A DNA stretch of 64,000 nucleotides from Exobasidium rhododendri (Eukaryota > Basidiomycota > Exobasidiomycetes > Exobasidiales > Exobasidiaceae), in contig CP110632.1 of the NCBI GenBank assembly GCA_026210745.1, positions 558,001-622,000 of the forward strand, written 5' to 3'. This document shows positions 30,701 to 40,791 of this stretch, piece after piece. The translations under genes and the position numbers were made by a program. Position 1 is the first letter of the stretch. Every line of letters begins with the position of its first letter. A model generated the notes under the pieces. That model saw only the letters and a list, made by a program, of their open reading frames with translations, did not search any database and had not been told where the DNA came from.

Positions 30701-30735
30701 AGGCTTGGTTGCAAAAGGAAGGATACCTCAAGTAA
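27712..30735 (+). CDS. M1 family zinc aminopeptidase (Aap1/Ape2/puromycin-sensitive type)
   Basis: A single exon of 1007 residues from ATG 27712. Two zinc-peptidase signatures are intact: GAMEN near residue 405 (FDAGAMENAGLIT) and HExxH near 441 (SHEIAHQWF) followed 18 residues later by the third ligand Glu in WLNESFA. The C-terminal ERAP1-like helical domain is complete. It removes N-terminal residues from peptides. Two starts are plausible. The first ATG adds 83 residues rich in Arg, Ser and Leu with almost no acids, like a mitochondrial presequence. An in-frame ATG at 27961 (MSTVTDGAA) gives the usual cytosolic N-terminus. Yeast Ape2 is known to reach several compartments; dual targeting here is inference. 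A (GT)-rich run follows the gene at about 30842-30877. Confidence 0.95.
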   Translation: MRLANTRLLSISYAQVLPSRCLSLPRLPLSLSPPVGQARYISSVRQNTKHIRSSVTSRSSSPCNNKVNRLQSLLGHLLPSRREMSTVTDGAATKPADGSKYFRLSQDVTPSHYDITILSDLEKLTFSGVVTISMDIHKDTDTITVNVGKLGLGKGVVASEALKTESKSIIPLEVDSAHERVTAKLGSTLPKGSKASLTVAFEGSIDNSMMGYYRSTWEHEGQKGFYALTQFEPTAARRAFPSFDEPGMKATYSFTMIHRKETVALANMPSESVKDISLVEAEKMLRLKELEVKPIESSSKMEGKTEASTVKASDEWSITTFGKTPLLSTYLVAWANGPFVQIESSYKSSDGRTIPLRVFSTKEYIHQAHYTLEVTAKVLPVYEKVFNEPYMMPKCDTLIASDFDAGAMENAGLITGRTSVYLYDPAKSGLAGQKRTAGVQSHEIAHQWFGNLATLAWWTQLWLNESFATLMGEVIILDMCFPEWNSASEFITNHLNRALELDGKRSSHPIEVPLEGEDVESAINQIFDAISYSKGASVLRMLSQMLGQETFLKGVANYIAKHKFGNAETIDLWNGISEVCGSDVSKIMESWVLKQGFPVITVTESEEGITVKQNRFLLELKPEEDTTLWHVPLMLKTADGKVDRDLILDEREKKVALKGANEAVWKLNAGTIGVYRVAYTPERLAKLGAEAAKKEGSIFNLEDRVGLVSDAFVLAQVGYAKTSGALTLMKALREDPTYLVNSAMAASLADLGSAWYEEPKEVQDAINKYRSDIFGPAAKKLGFEFPSSDSAETRQLRSTVIGAAASAGDEWVIKTMQANFEPLLKSGDDSKIHPDLLQATMRVAVKYGGKAEYDAVIKVYEKPDTPGHKIAAMLAMGAPQDEKLLDQTIDFMYSKVKEQDMMYYFATLASNPLARRKLWESTKQHYDELITRFAGNFTLSRLIEYSVKQFASKKDYQDIQTFFSAKDTRKFKTGLDQGLDAVRARDYWVQDDKEDVKAWLQKEGYLK

Positions 30736-31159
30736 AATAATGAAAGAATGTGACGACAACTTTTGTTCTATGTATGCTCCTTCTGGTCTCACTCGAATGG
30801 TATTTTGAAATGCTTTCTTCTTTTTTTCAGATGAGGTATCTGTGTGTTTGTGTGTGTGTGTGGTTGTTTGTGTGTGAGAATCGAGGTGAAAGGGGGGGAG
30901 AGAGACAAAAACACATAGGAAAAGAGAGAAAGGAAAGAAAGGAGGTGTGAAAAGCTGACTCTTCATAAGTACAAGAATCACCGAGAATAATTTTCGAGAT
31001 GAAAGAGAAGCTGGAAAGAAAAGAGTGGATGAGAGAGAGGGAGAGTAACGGGAAATTTAGGGCGAGATAAAAGACCGTTCCTCTCTCTCGTATTTTGCAT
31101 CAAAGCAATCCTTCGGGAAGCACTTTGATAATAATCTTGTTGGTTGAGTGATTGGACGC
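30736..31159. other. Convergent 3' intergenic region with (GT)n run
   Basis: 424 nt between the convergent aminopeptidase and RGG-protein genes. It contains a GT/TG-rich run (about 30842-30877) followed by a purine-rich GA/AG stretch (30885-31075). I see no gene. Confidence 0.5.
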
Positions 31160-32400
31160 TTAACCGAGGGTAGGGAAAGCGCTGTCATCAGACAAGTTGA
31201 GATTGGCACCACCACCGCTGGAGATACCACGACCTCTTGGTGCACCTCGGGGTGCTCCACGTCCTCGATCACCTCTACCCCTTGCACCTCCACGGCCACG
31301 GTCGCCGCCACGTCCACCTCCTCGACCACGCTCGCTGCCACCACGGGCAGGAGCAGGAGGTGCGTTGAAGCTCTGCTCGATTTGGAGCACCTGCTTTTCT
31401 TTCTTCTCACGTTGACGAACTTGTCGTTCCTGTTTGAAGGAATTAAAAAAAAAGAGAGAGATGAAGTCAGCAGCCACGTTCCAACATCGCAACATCGTTC
31501 CGAACAGAAAATCCGCACCTTTTCGATCTTGAAGTACTCCTCGGCATCTTGCTTCTCCAGCCTCTTTCCGAGAGTGTCAGGATCAACGACATCAGCGGAA
31601 CGAGCTTCTTTCTTGGCTCCAATTTGAGCTCGCTTGGTAGCTTGTTCGGCGAGGTATTCGTCGAGAGTCTTGGTGTTGTCCACCTCTTCTTCTACGATGG
31701 GGAGAGCTTCCTTGGCTTCACCTCCAGCAGCGGCTTCACCGTTCACTGGTGTAGACTTGTCGCCAGCAGGCGTAGCTCCCTCTTCGGCTGCATCAGCTCG
31801 AGCACCGTCTTCAACGTCCAACTCGCGCTTGGGGTCATCACCACCCCATCCTTGGTGAATGTTCTTGGCAGAGTCTCTGTTGGTTGAAAAAGTACTAGAG
31901 TCAGATCGAGGCAATACTGCCATGAGAAGACAAAAGCAGACTCACTCCTTGCCAGTTTGAGAATGCCTGTCGAATGCTCGACCGCGGCCGCGGGGTGCAC
32001 CTCGAGCACCACGAGCTCCTCCTCGTCCTTCTCCTCGACCACGAGCGGCACCACGAGTAGAACCTCGGTTTTCTCTTTGAGGAGCATCCTCATCACCACC
32101 AGCACCACCTTCGGCACCAGCTCGACCACCTCGAGCACCACCACGTCCTCCCCGAGGAGTAGCGGCAGCACCGCCGCGAGAAGCGTTGTTCACTTGAGCA
32201 CCGGGAATTGTCCTCTTGGGAGCAGCTTGCTCAACCTTGGCAGCGGGTGCGGCAGCGCTGACAGCCGAGCTGTCTTCATCTGAAGGAAGTTTCAGTCAGG
32301 AAATTGACATTCAGTGGTGAGCGAGGGAAAATCACCATGGTACCGCATAAAGAGACTCACCACCGAGCAGCGCAAATGGATTTCTGCTTGCGACCGACAT
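31160..32400 (-). CDS. Stm1/SERBP1-like RGG-box mRNA- and ribosome-binding protein
   Basis: Four exons on the minus strand: 32361-32400, 31946-32279, 31519-31876 and 31160-31429, giving 333 residues. It starts MSVASRNPFALLGDED, the usual opening of Stm1/SERBP1 proteins (N-P-F-x-L-L). An RGG-rich part follows (TPRGGRGGARGGRAG, GRGEGRGGARGARG), then GRAFDRHSQTGKEDSAKNIHQGWG (as two blocks), the HABP4/PAI-RBP1 core KTLDEYLAEQATKRAQ, and a second RGG tail (GGRGGDRGRGG) ending SDDSAFPTLG. The DRHSQTG and DEYL blocks are diagnostic. Yeast Stm1 clamps idle ribosomes and affects translation and mRNA decay, so a cytoplasmic role is expected. The donor of intron 3 is the less common GTGCGG. The Arg/Gly code causes long meaningless ORFs on the other strand. 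Confidence 0.9.
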
Positions 32401-34313
32401 TTCGGTCGACTTGGTCTAACAACGAGTTCCTCTTGGAAGGAAGATGCTGATTCTGACAGGAGATTTTTATGTTCCGCTTTGCCTTTTAAGAGACTCGGAA
32501 CGAATGTTTGTGACCTGCACCGATAGAGCTAGAAAGGGCCGAAAGAATGTACTTTGTCAGTACAAGATGTACCGCATACTCGCCATTCGTCTCAAATGTT
32601 CAATGAATTCTGAAGAAGTAATATCACTGCAAAGTGTAGAGGAAGACTCTTTCTTCGTTCAAGCTAGCAATCTCATCTCCCAGCTCGTAGTTCCTCTCCT
32701 CCCTCCCAAGAACTTGACTTCTTCCAACTGCGGACTTCTATTGCATTCGTTGCACCTCCTGCGATTGCTACTCACTTGCAAACAAGACGCTATAGGATGT
32801 GCTTCTTCACTCCAAGTTGATCGGAGTCAAGACAAAAAAAAGAAGAGGAGGAGTTTATCTCAGTCGACTACGATGTGTAGAGAAATGAGAATTGACGGTT
32901 GAGAAGATGCTTCTTGCATATTTTGCGCGCTTCCTTGTCTCTCCCTCTTTCTTTTCCCTCACGCACACAAGCGAAGGCAGGTAGGGCACACAGTCCAAAG
33001 CAAGCATGGCTCGACCGAAGGAAGGATTCAGAATCATTGAGAGATAGCTGTATCAAAGCTCGTCGAAAAGTGTATTCAGACCCACTTTAATACCCGCAGC
33101 TATAGTGTGAGGCCACGCGTGACTCAAGCTCATCCTGAAGCGGCATAAGAGCTTACCATCTCCTCCAGACCATCACCTAAGACGAGATATAGAGGTATGA
33201 CATTGCATTGCATAGAAAAGGAAATGACTTAAATAGGGGGAAACAGAAATGTCGCCAGCGAGCATGGAGCACCAGCAATGAAGTTGGAAGCAGCTGGTAG
33301 CCCTCGTACAAGGTGCGGACATTACAGCAATCCGACATCTAGTCGCTCGAAGGCTTTCGATATCAGATCTCCTATATAGCCGACGATGCACAAGTTCCAG
33401 GCCAGCTGTGATCCTTCCCCTCCCTAACTCGCCCTTGTCTCTGCAAGCAGAAAAAAGGTAGTACGAGCGTGATTTATGATGACCAAAAGTGCTTTAAAAC
33501 TGGACTGAATGTTTGATAGTTATGACTCAAACGTCTGGCCACGTTAGAACATAGAGACAAGTCTCCTGTTAGGCTCAGTGCTCTTAAGACCATCGATGAG
33601 AGGGGTGGTGGTTCTTTCACTCTTAAGCTTCCTTCAATGTTCCTGACCCTTTATCGTGCTCACGCTCCTCATCACATCGCATTTACGGGTACTCGATATT
33701 CGTGATTGCATGCTGAAAGAGTCGGAATGAACAATCGAGTCAGCATTGGAAAGACAATTCCCTAACAACTTTTCTCTTTCACTGTCTCGTCCCCCGTTTT
33801 ACGGCTCAGATTCCAAGTTGAAGGCATCAAAAAGTCCCCACCCAGAGCGAACTCTGAGAGAGGACCCCTTGGATTCCGTAAGAGGTGCCAGATGTGAAGC
33901 GCTTATTGGAACAAAATTCCAACGACCTGCGCCTTTTCGCTCTTTGCCGGGAGGGAACTGAACTATCCAGAGAATGTTCACTACTCACTGCTTCCAGTCT
34001 AATGCTCCTCTCGCTGTCGTTCAGGGCGCCGCCATCGCTTCGCAACGGATTACATCTCCATCTTTATCAAAATAAACTCAAGAGTGATCGAGCCATCTTG
34101 AACTTTTTCTGTTGCCAGGCGCGCTTAGGCACGTGTCAATCTCCGCAGCAGAGCTGACCAGATATTGAAAGCACCGACTCTAATAGGCTTCTTAGCAAAA
34201 GGGTTAGGAATTACGGGAGCGTCGAAATCAGAGATTAATGAATTAGCTAGAGCCAGACGTTCGCTCAGAATTCCTCGTCTTTCCGAATTGATCATCACCA
34301 CCACAATCACATC
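32401..34313. other. Long region without a recognised gene
   Basis: About 1.9 kb between the divergent RGG-protein and RPS3 genes, the largest gap in the window. ORFs up to about 150 codons exist (for example 32444-32902, + strand) but have poor composition and no motif I know. One minus-strand piece, bounded by CTTAG near 33180 and GTAAGC near 33160, looks like a 20-nt exon but has no partners. No tRNA- or 5S-like sequence was found by eye. A small multi-exon gene or non-coding RNA here cannot be excluded. Confidence 0.35.
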
Positions 34314-35358
34314 ATGTCTGCAAGCAACATCACCCTAAGCAAGAAGAGAAAGTTTGGTGAGTGCTTTTTAGCAGGATTCACTGTAGCGTTTCCCAGAAGG
34401 CAAAATCGCTCATCAGGATTGCTTTTCTTTTCGATCGTACCAGTCGCCGATGGAGTATTCCTCGCCGAGCTCACTGAGTTTTTGTCAAGAACCCTGAGTG
34501 AAGAAGGTTTTGCTGGATGCGAAGTCCGAAACACCCACTCGTGAGTATCCCAGCATATCATAGGAGTTGAAACAAAGGCTGACGGTACCAAATCATGCCA
34601 TTTCCTTTTCTGCCCTTTCGTTCTTCCCAGTCGAACTGAAATCATCATCAGAGCTTCCAGGACTGCTGAAGTTCTCGGTGACAAGGGTCGACGAATCAGA
34701 GAATTGACTTCATTGGTACAGAAGCGATTCAAGTTCCCAGAGACTTCATTGGAGCTCTACGCTGAGAAGGTCCAGAACAGAGGATTGGACGCTACTACTC
34801 AATGTGAATCTCTCCGATACAAGTTGTTGGGAGGTCTGGCCGTTCGAAGAGCTGCATACGGTGTCTTGCGATTCGTCATGGAGAGTGGCGCAAAGGGATG
34901 CGAAGTCATTGTATCGGGAAAGCTACGTGCTGCCAGAGCAAAGAGCATGAAGTTCACTGATGGATTCATGATTCACTCTGGAGAGCCAGTTCGACAATTC
35001 GTCGACGAAGCTGTTCGACACGTTTTGATGAAGCAGGGAGTATTGGGAATCAAGGTCAAGATGTGAGTAGAAGGAAGAATAGCTCTACATGTGTGCATGA
35101 TGCATTGTGACTGACGAACACTGCTTCTATTGACTGCTCAGCATGCTGCCATGGGACGCTAGTGGTTCAGGAATGGGCAAGCCATTCCCCCTCCCCGACG
35201 CTGTCACCATTCTCGAGCCAAAGGAAGAAGCACCCGTCAATGCACCTGTCTCTGAGTCTCGACAGGTTGCTGCCACCATTGGAGGTGCCGCACCAACTGG
35301 TCAGCAAGACGTGCCACAACAAGCTCTGCAAGGTGAAAACCCCAATGCCGCTTACTAA
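34314..35358 (+). CDS. RPS3: 40S ribosomal protein S3 (uS3)
   Basis: Four exons: 34314-34356, 34444-34540, 34631-35062 and 35142-35358, giving 262 residues. The sequence is textbook uS3: [26 protein letters not shown], the KH-type [70 protein letters not shown]. It lies at the mRNA entry channel of the small subunit; the family also has roles in ribosome quality control. The last 60 residues (Pro/Ala/Gln-rich) are the variable tail. The gene from inside exon 3 to beyond the stop has an inverted copy at 9930-10639. This locus has all exons and is the source or donor. Confidence 0.97.
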
Positions 35359-35571
35359 GGCTCTAGCTTGGCACTCGCTCTCCCCCCTCCCCCCTCTCTG
35401 TACTTCATTCGCACTTTCACCCATTCCCCCATTCCACATTCTCCCACAAATACTACAAACACATGTCATCAATGATCATATGATTTGGGTACAATCAGAC
35501 TTCTTGTGTTGTCGTTTCTTCTTATTGCTACATGTGATGGCCGGATTTACTGGTCATCCTCTCGACGACGC

Positions 35572-37089
35572 TCATGCCCATTTCTGAATGACAACTGAGT
35601 TGATCAGGCCGGCATCCTTCAGTGACTGGCTTTCGTCCGTCAAAGGTTTGGGAGGAAAGGAAGATTGAAGAGTGTACTGCCGTTCAATTGCGTCCGGTCG
35701 AGCAGTGTTGATGTACTGACGAACATCGGCTACCGTATGAGTCTGATTGAATTTGGCAACCAACTTCTGGCCATCGCCCAGTCGAATCTGAATCAGCGTC
35801 ACTGGTTGACTGGCATCTACTTGTGGGGCACTTGCTGAACCGACAGCCGAAGAAGTAGAAGAAGAAGAAGAAGGAGGAGGAAGTGGCACGGTGGCCGTAC
35901 TTGACGAGGACCTATCTCCAGTCATGGCTGGTACCGGTGCGCCTAGTCGGTTACCTGATCCACTGAATGCTTCCATTGGTTTGGGCGGTGGCGCCTGATA
36001 CTTTTCCGTCGTCCTCTGTTGTACATGCAGTTCTACTCGTTGACCAAAGCGAACTTTGAGTAGGTGTAATGGTGCTCGATCGTTCTTGATCATTGCCAAT
36101 GTCTCAGCGTGTTGAGGGTCATCGTAGCGACAGAGAGGTCCATCGGCAATCGAGAAGCCATCTTGCCAGAATGTGATGTTTCTGACAGCTACTTCGCCTT
36201 CGTCCTCGTCCTCGTCCTCTTCATCATCCTCTTCCTCGCCACCAAATGGTGCACTTCGTAGTGCACGCATTGCATCAGCGCCAATTGGAGCGTTTCGTAA
36301 GTTCTCAAGGAAGTTTGGAGGCAATCGGGTTTGAGGGGTCCGCAGAGCCGCTTCTGGTTGTCGTGAGGTCTCATCGTTGATCGTGCGTCCTGCTCCTGAA
36401 AAGCTGGGGGCGGCAGATGATTGCGCTTTTCGTTCGGAAGGCCCAGCTTTCGTAGGTGGACCTTTCTCTGCCGCTTTACTCAGAATGTCTTGAACCACAT
36501 CTGGCGTTTTCGGCTTCTTTCCTCTATTGGGATTTTGAACATTCAGACCACTTCGCTCACCGCCGGTATAGAAGTTGGCAGGCCCTTTATCTTCACCTTC
36601 ATCTTCGTCATCCGAGACCTCCTTTTGATGTTTACCGGATCCTCCACCCTGAAGATCACGTAGCGTTGAGATGCCTCCTCGTCCACCGCTTGCGCTGAAT
36701 CCTCCGCCAGGTCTTTGTGCCGAGGAAGATGTAGCAGCTTGTCCGCCCCATCCAGTTGGCAAAGAAGGTGCCGGCTCTCCAGACAAAGTACGGGGTCCAG
36801 AGTATTCGTCCTTCGGTGTAGCTGCAGCTGGTGTCTGTGAGTTCCCTTCCATTTCTTCGTCGTCACTCTCGCCTCCTTCTCCTCCTTCATTGCCTTCACT
36901 TTCGTAGTATGTCGACAGCGCAGTCTCTACATCTCCATTAGCGGACTCAACAAAGAATCTGGCGATCAAACGAAATCAAGAGGGTCAATGAGATAATTTC
37001 AGAAGCCCCGTGGGCTCCTTCCAAACTCACTTTGCTCTTTCTGAATCCACGCCTGTTATGGACACAAATTGGGCTATCTGTTCGTCCAT
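35572..37089 (-). CDS. SHP1: Cdc48/p97 cofactor Shp1/p47 (UBA-SEP-UBX)
   Basis: Two exons: 37031-37089 and 35572-36958 on the minus strand, 481 residues. Exon 1 plus the start of exon 2 form the UBA domain: MDEQIAQFVSITGVDSERAK then FFVESANGDVETALSTYYES. A disordered Gly/Ser/acidic region follows. The SEP domain reads NITFWQDGFSIADGPLCRYDD and HLLKVRFGQRVELHV. The C-terminal UBX domain runs from TLIQIRLGDGQKLVAKFNQ to SLKDAGLINSVVIQKWA, with FPPK in the loop that contacts Cdc48. Shp1/p47 recruits Cdc48 to ubiquitinated clients and to phosphatase PP1 regulation and membrane fusion. It is convergent with RPS3 (213 nt between stops). Confidence 0.95.
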
Positions 37090-37371
37090 GGCTGCCGGAT
37101 GTGTATTGGTAGGGAAGTGTGTAGTGGACAGTGTTACTCCCTTGTGTCTGTCCACCGCTCGACACAAAATCCCAGAGTCCTCGCGAGGGGGCGCGCTTCG
37201 TCACCCATCGAGTGGAGGGGTGGCTCGCGTGGAACTTCTTCTTAGCGCAACACAAATTTTTGGAGAGAGTCAAAAAAAGAAGTTGGAACGGCGAGATTTA
37301 GAGGTCATTCAATTTATTTGGAATTTTGGACCAGAAGACAACCCTCTTCCATCGTAGCAATTGAGCCGAGG

Positions 37372-38733
37372 ATGGCGACAAGACGGTCAGGGGCTGCTTT
37401 AGCAACGCCTTCAAGTGGTCATGAGACTCCGCTCTTTCGTGGTAGTGGTTCACCAGAGCCAAGGAGCAATGACGGCGGCAATGAAGACAGTACGATGCAG
37501 GTCGACGTACAGGAATCGCTCATTGCCGGCAATCAGACGACTTCAGCTTCCATGCCTACCACAGTCGAAGGGGACGACGTCAACTTCACACCAGTGATTG
37601 ATGAAAATGACGACTCAGAAGGACTCGCGGCACCCTTCAAAAAGGCAGAAGGTGTATCCTCATCTTCGACTTCTACGGAATTGCCAAATGATGCTAATCT
37701 TTTGGCATCGCTTCCGGTCTACTTTAGCACCTCGTTGCCGTCCACCTCTTCCCTACAGATCTTCCAATACCCCACATACTCTCGAGATCGTCCATTACCT
37801 GTCCCAGAAAGTGCACGCTCAAGGGCGTTGAAAGAGGGTATACGATATCGTCCTAAAGCAAAGCGTGTAGAAGTGGAATTGCCGCTGGACCTCAGACCAG
37901 ATGTTTACGATCTTGATTTGGGGGAGGAATTAGCGGCAGGCGCAAGTGCTGGAGGAACAATAGGGTTGCCAACAATGACGAAGCCAAAAAAGGAAGTGAA
38001 AAGAGAGTACGGCACAGAGGACCGGCACAGTCAGCAACTGAGTTCAAAGAAGAGACTGGAGAAATCTCGATTGGAGAGTACGCTGATCCCTCATCAAACG
38101 CAATATATGGTGGGCGTCATTCGAGACAGTGAGTACGAGTATCTAGCGAAGGTCTCTCCACTAGCGAGTAATTGCGCTGACGGTAATGTACACACACTCG
38201 CAGAGGCTTTGCACTTGACACCAGTAGATTCTATTCTTCAGCTCCGACCGTCGATGCATTATCTTGATGCACTCGACGCCATTGCTCTTCAAGAGAAACG
38301 GCGAGCTCAGGCGGAGCCAGGCGATGAAACCGATGAAGGGAGTATGACTGAAGATGGAGGCAAGACATCCAAAATCAAGGAAAAGAAGAAGGCTCAGAGT
38401 CTCAGTGTCAGCGTTCGCGGAGATCAAGGAGGGGGGCCGCTAGGAGCAAGAGGTAAAGGCGGAGTGACGGACAGTCGAGACCTGCTCATGCTAGCCGATC
38501 GAGAAGCAGAGGGAGAGAGGTGGATCGATTTGGACTGGAAAGATGAGACGGTGAGTGGGAGGTGATGAGCATATCGTAGGGCATGCGTGATCTGATCGCT
38601 TCGACTTTTTCCCTTTATTCTCACTCAGACCGACGAGTCGAAGAAGACCTTTGATGCACAGTTGTTTGCCTCCAGCAAGACACCTCTGGACTGTAAGACG
38701 AGACCGAGAGAGTTCCTGCAATATCACGCATGA
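37372..38733 (+). CDS. RPC37: RNA polymerase III subunit Rpc37 (RPC5, Sin-like family)
   Basis: Three exons: 37372-38128, 38204-38550 and 38629-38733; 402 residues. After ~130 low-complexity residues comes the conserved core: LPVYFSTSL--LQIFQYPTYSRDRPLP, RYRPKAKRVEVELPLD, STLIPHQTQYMVGVIRD, then ALHLTPVDSILQLRPSMHYLD. Rpc37 pairs with Rpc53 in a TFIIF-like module of Pol III that acts in initiation, termination and re-initiation at tRNA and 5S genes. The first intron (38129-38203) is 75 nt with no stop in frame; I call it an intron because GTGAGT...CTCGCAG borders it and removal joins VIRD directly to ALHLTPV as in homologues. Retention would insert 25 residues in the core. Confidence 0.88.
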
Positions 38734-38970
38734 AAGTGCCTATTCTTACCAGGATTCTGATGCGGCCTATACTGTTCCCCGACCTAGACACCATGCTCCT
38801 CCTCACGATGCAAGTGTGCACCACACGCGTGCTAGTGTAGTGTACAACATGCCTCCACACCAATTGACTGTGAGGACCCTCCGCTTCCCGTGTAGTGTGG
38901 ACGTCGCGAACTGCCTTTCTCGCTTGCTATCTCCTCCCACTTCTGATCATCCCCTCGTCGACCGGCCCGC

Positions 38971-40556
38971 ATGCTACGGCGGCTGTCATCAACACAAAGT
39001 GTCGCACGACTGGGCGGGTCTCGACAGGCGACCGTGTCAGTGAGTCTCGTCGCTTGCTTGAGGGCCCCGCCAGATCTGCCGCAACAGAGCCACACTCTTC
39101 TAGGGCCCCGCAATATCAGCCAACTTCACTTCACAACCTTTCCTCCTGTTGTATTCTCGCACACACCCTCACGACACTTTTCTTCGGGACAGCAGCGCAA
39201 TGAAAGGGCACAATCATCGTCGTCCTCTTCAGACGAAGAAGTGTTCGCTCGACGCAGTATGCTCTACGTCCCAGGCTCTTCTGATAAGATGATCAAGAAG
39301 TCGCATGAAGGTCGCATGGACTGCATCATCTTTGACTTGGAAGACAGTGTAGCACCACATCGAAAGGGGGCAGCCAGAGAGTCTGTCCTTTTTGGTGTCA
39401 ATGCGGCACCGCGACCGGGACCCGAGCTGGCAGTGCGGATCAACCCACCATCAGGATCAAGACAGCTCGCTGCTGATGACTTGGACATCATCCTTCCGAG
39501 CCGTCAATTGAATGTGTGTGGAATTATGAGCTTCATTGGAGAGAGATCTGATCCAGCCCTTGCTAATAGGTTATCTTATACTACCATCTCTCTCTCCCTC
39601 GCTCTCTCTCTCTCTTCACCATGACAGACACTGGTACTGCCCAAGGTGGAGTCGATTGACGACGTGCTCTTTGTCCTGGACAAGATTCGATATCACCGTA
39701 CATCCCACGACCATCCATATCCGCCTTTATCACTCGTGCTCTCTGTCGAAAGTGCCAACTCGCTTCTTCATATGGCCAACATCGTTGAGCAGTTCGGCAA
39801 AGCGACAAAGGAAGAGGAGGAAGCAGGTGTTTCTTCAGCCAAGATCACCGCTCTCCTCTTTGCGAGGTAAGATTTCACAATTTGCGCCGCGCTTTCCGTG
39901 TGTGGGATGTCCTAGACCTGCTTGACTCACTTCAGTCCTTACTGCAGCGAGGACTACTGTGCTGCAACGGGCATCATTCGGACAAAGAGTCGAAAGGAAC
40001 TCCAGTTCCCTCGAGCACACATGGCAACGATAGCCAAGGCGTACCAGCTTCAAGCCATCGATATGTGAGGAAGAATTAAAGATGTCGAGGACTGTTGATC
40101 CGCCCCTACCATTTGGAAGCTGACGAAACTCACCCCTCACTCCTTTTCCCGATCCTGCCTTACATTTCAGGGTGTGCATCGACTACAAGGACATGGACAA
40201 TCTCAGGGAGGAGAGCCTGGAAGCGAAGCAGATGGGGTTCGACGGGAAGCAGGCTATCCATCCCAGTCAAGTGGATGTCATTCAACAGACTTTCTCCCCC
40301 AGTGAAAAAGGTGAGCGAGCTCTAGACCGTCTAGTCTTGCTCAGGGCGGTCACTTACCGCTTCAAATTGAACCCTGCTACTGCCAGAGATCGAGCGCGCT
40401 TCTAAGATCATGTCTGCGTACGAAAAGTCCATCCAAGAGAACAAAGGGGCAGTGGGCTTCATCGAAGGGGACAGCATGATCATGATTGATGCTCCCATGA
40501 AGCTACAAGCGGAGACTATCCTAGCGAAAGCCAAAGCACAAGCCAGCCCAAAGTAA
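38971..40556 (+). CDS. Mitochondrial citrate-lyase-beta-like protein (CLYBL, HpcH/HpaI-type)
   Basis: Five exons: 38971-39513, 39628-39866, 39948-40064, 40171-40310 and 40387-40556; 402 residues. The N-terminus (MLRRLSSTQSVARLGGSRQ) suits mitochondrial import. The TIM-barrel family marks are RRSMLYVPGSSDKMIKKS, CIIFDLEDSVAPHRK, VRINPP, LVLPKVES, ASEDYCAATG and MGFDGKQAIHPSQV. Human CLYBL acts on citramalyl-CoA and has malate synthase-type activity. The exon 1 donor is read as GTGTGT after ...SRQLN because the next exon starts in phase at TLVLPKVES. A further optional 48-nt intron (39040-39087, GTGAGT...CAACAG) lies within the presequence; it is in frame either way, which would give 386 residues. 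Confidence 0.88.
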
Positions 40557-40791
40557 ATGATGACAGCAATGACTTCCCCCTCTGTACCTAGCCCTCCCAC
40601 TTTATACTTTGCAATCTCACTCTATACCAGATTACGACTCTACTGCCTGCAGTGTATCCATGGCAAGCAAGGAAGTAACACCGCGGTGTGATGCGATCGC
40701 ACAAGTAAGATGCGTAGCCATCTCATAAAATAATAAAAGGAAAGAAACGGCGGAAAAGGTGGAAAATGGTACAAGATCGTCTACAGAGCTC

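Noticed and set aside
30842-30877. Telomere-like or CRISPR-like repeat
   Set aside because: It is a simple GT-rich microsatellite; there are no spacers and no TTAGGG arrays.
31197-32283. Long plus-strand ORFs opposite the RGG-protein gene (poly-Pro, poly-Ser/Thr)
   Set aside because: They are reverse-strand shadows of Arg/Gly codons in a well-supported gene.
32444-32902. 152-codon plus-strand ORF
   Set aside because: Composition is unlike neighbouring genes, no motif, no splice pattern, and it sits in the promoter side of the RGG-protein gene.
33100-33400. Minus-strand small gene with exon-like 20-nt piece
   Set aside because: Only one candidate exon with no in-phase partners and no conserved protein sequence.
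39040-39087. Obligatory intron in the CLYBL-like presequence
   Set aside because: Borders are acceptable, but the frame is open and both forms give a plausible transit peptide, so I only mention it as optional.
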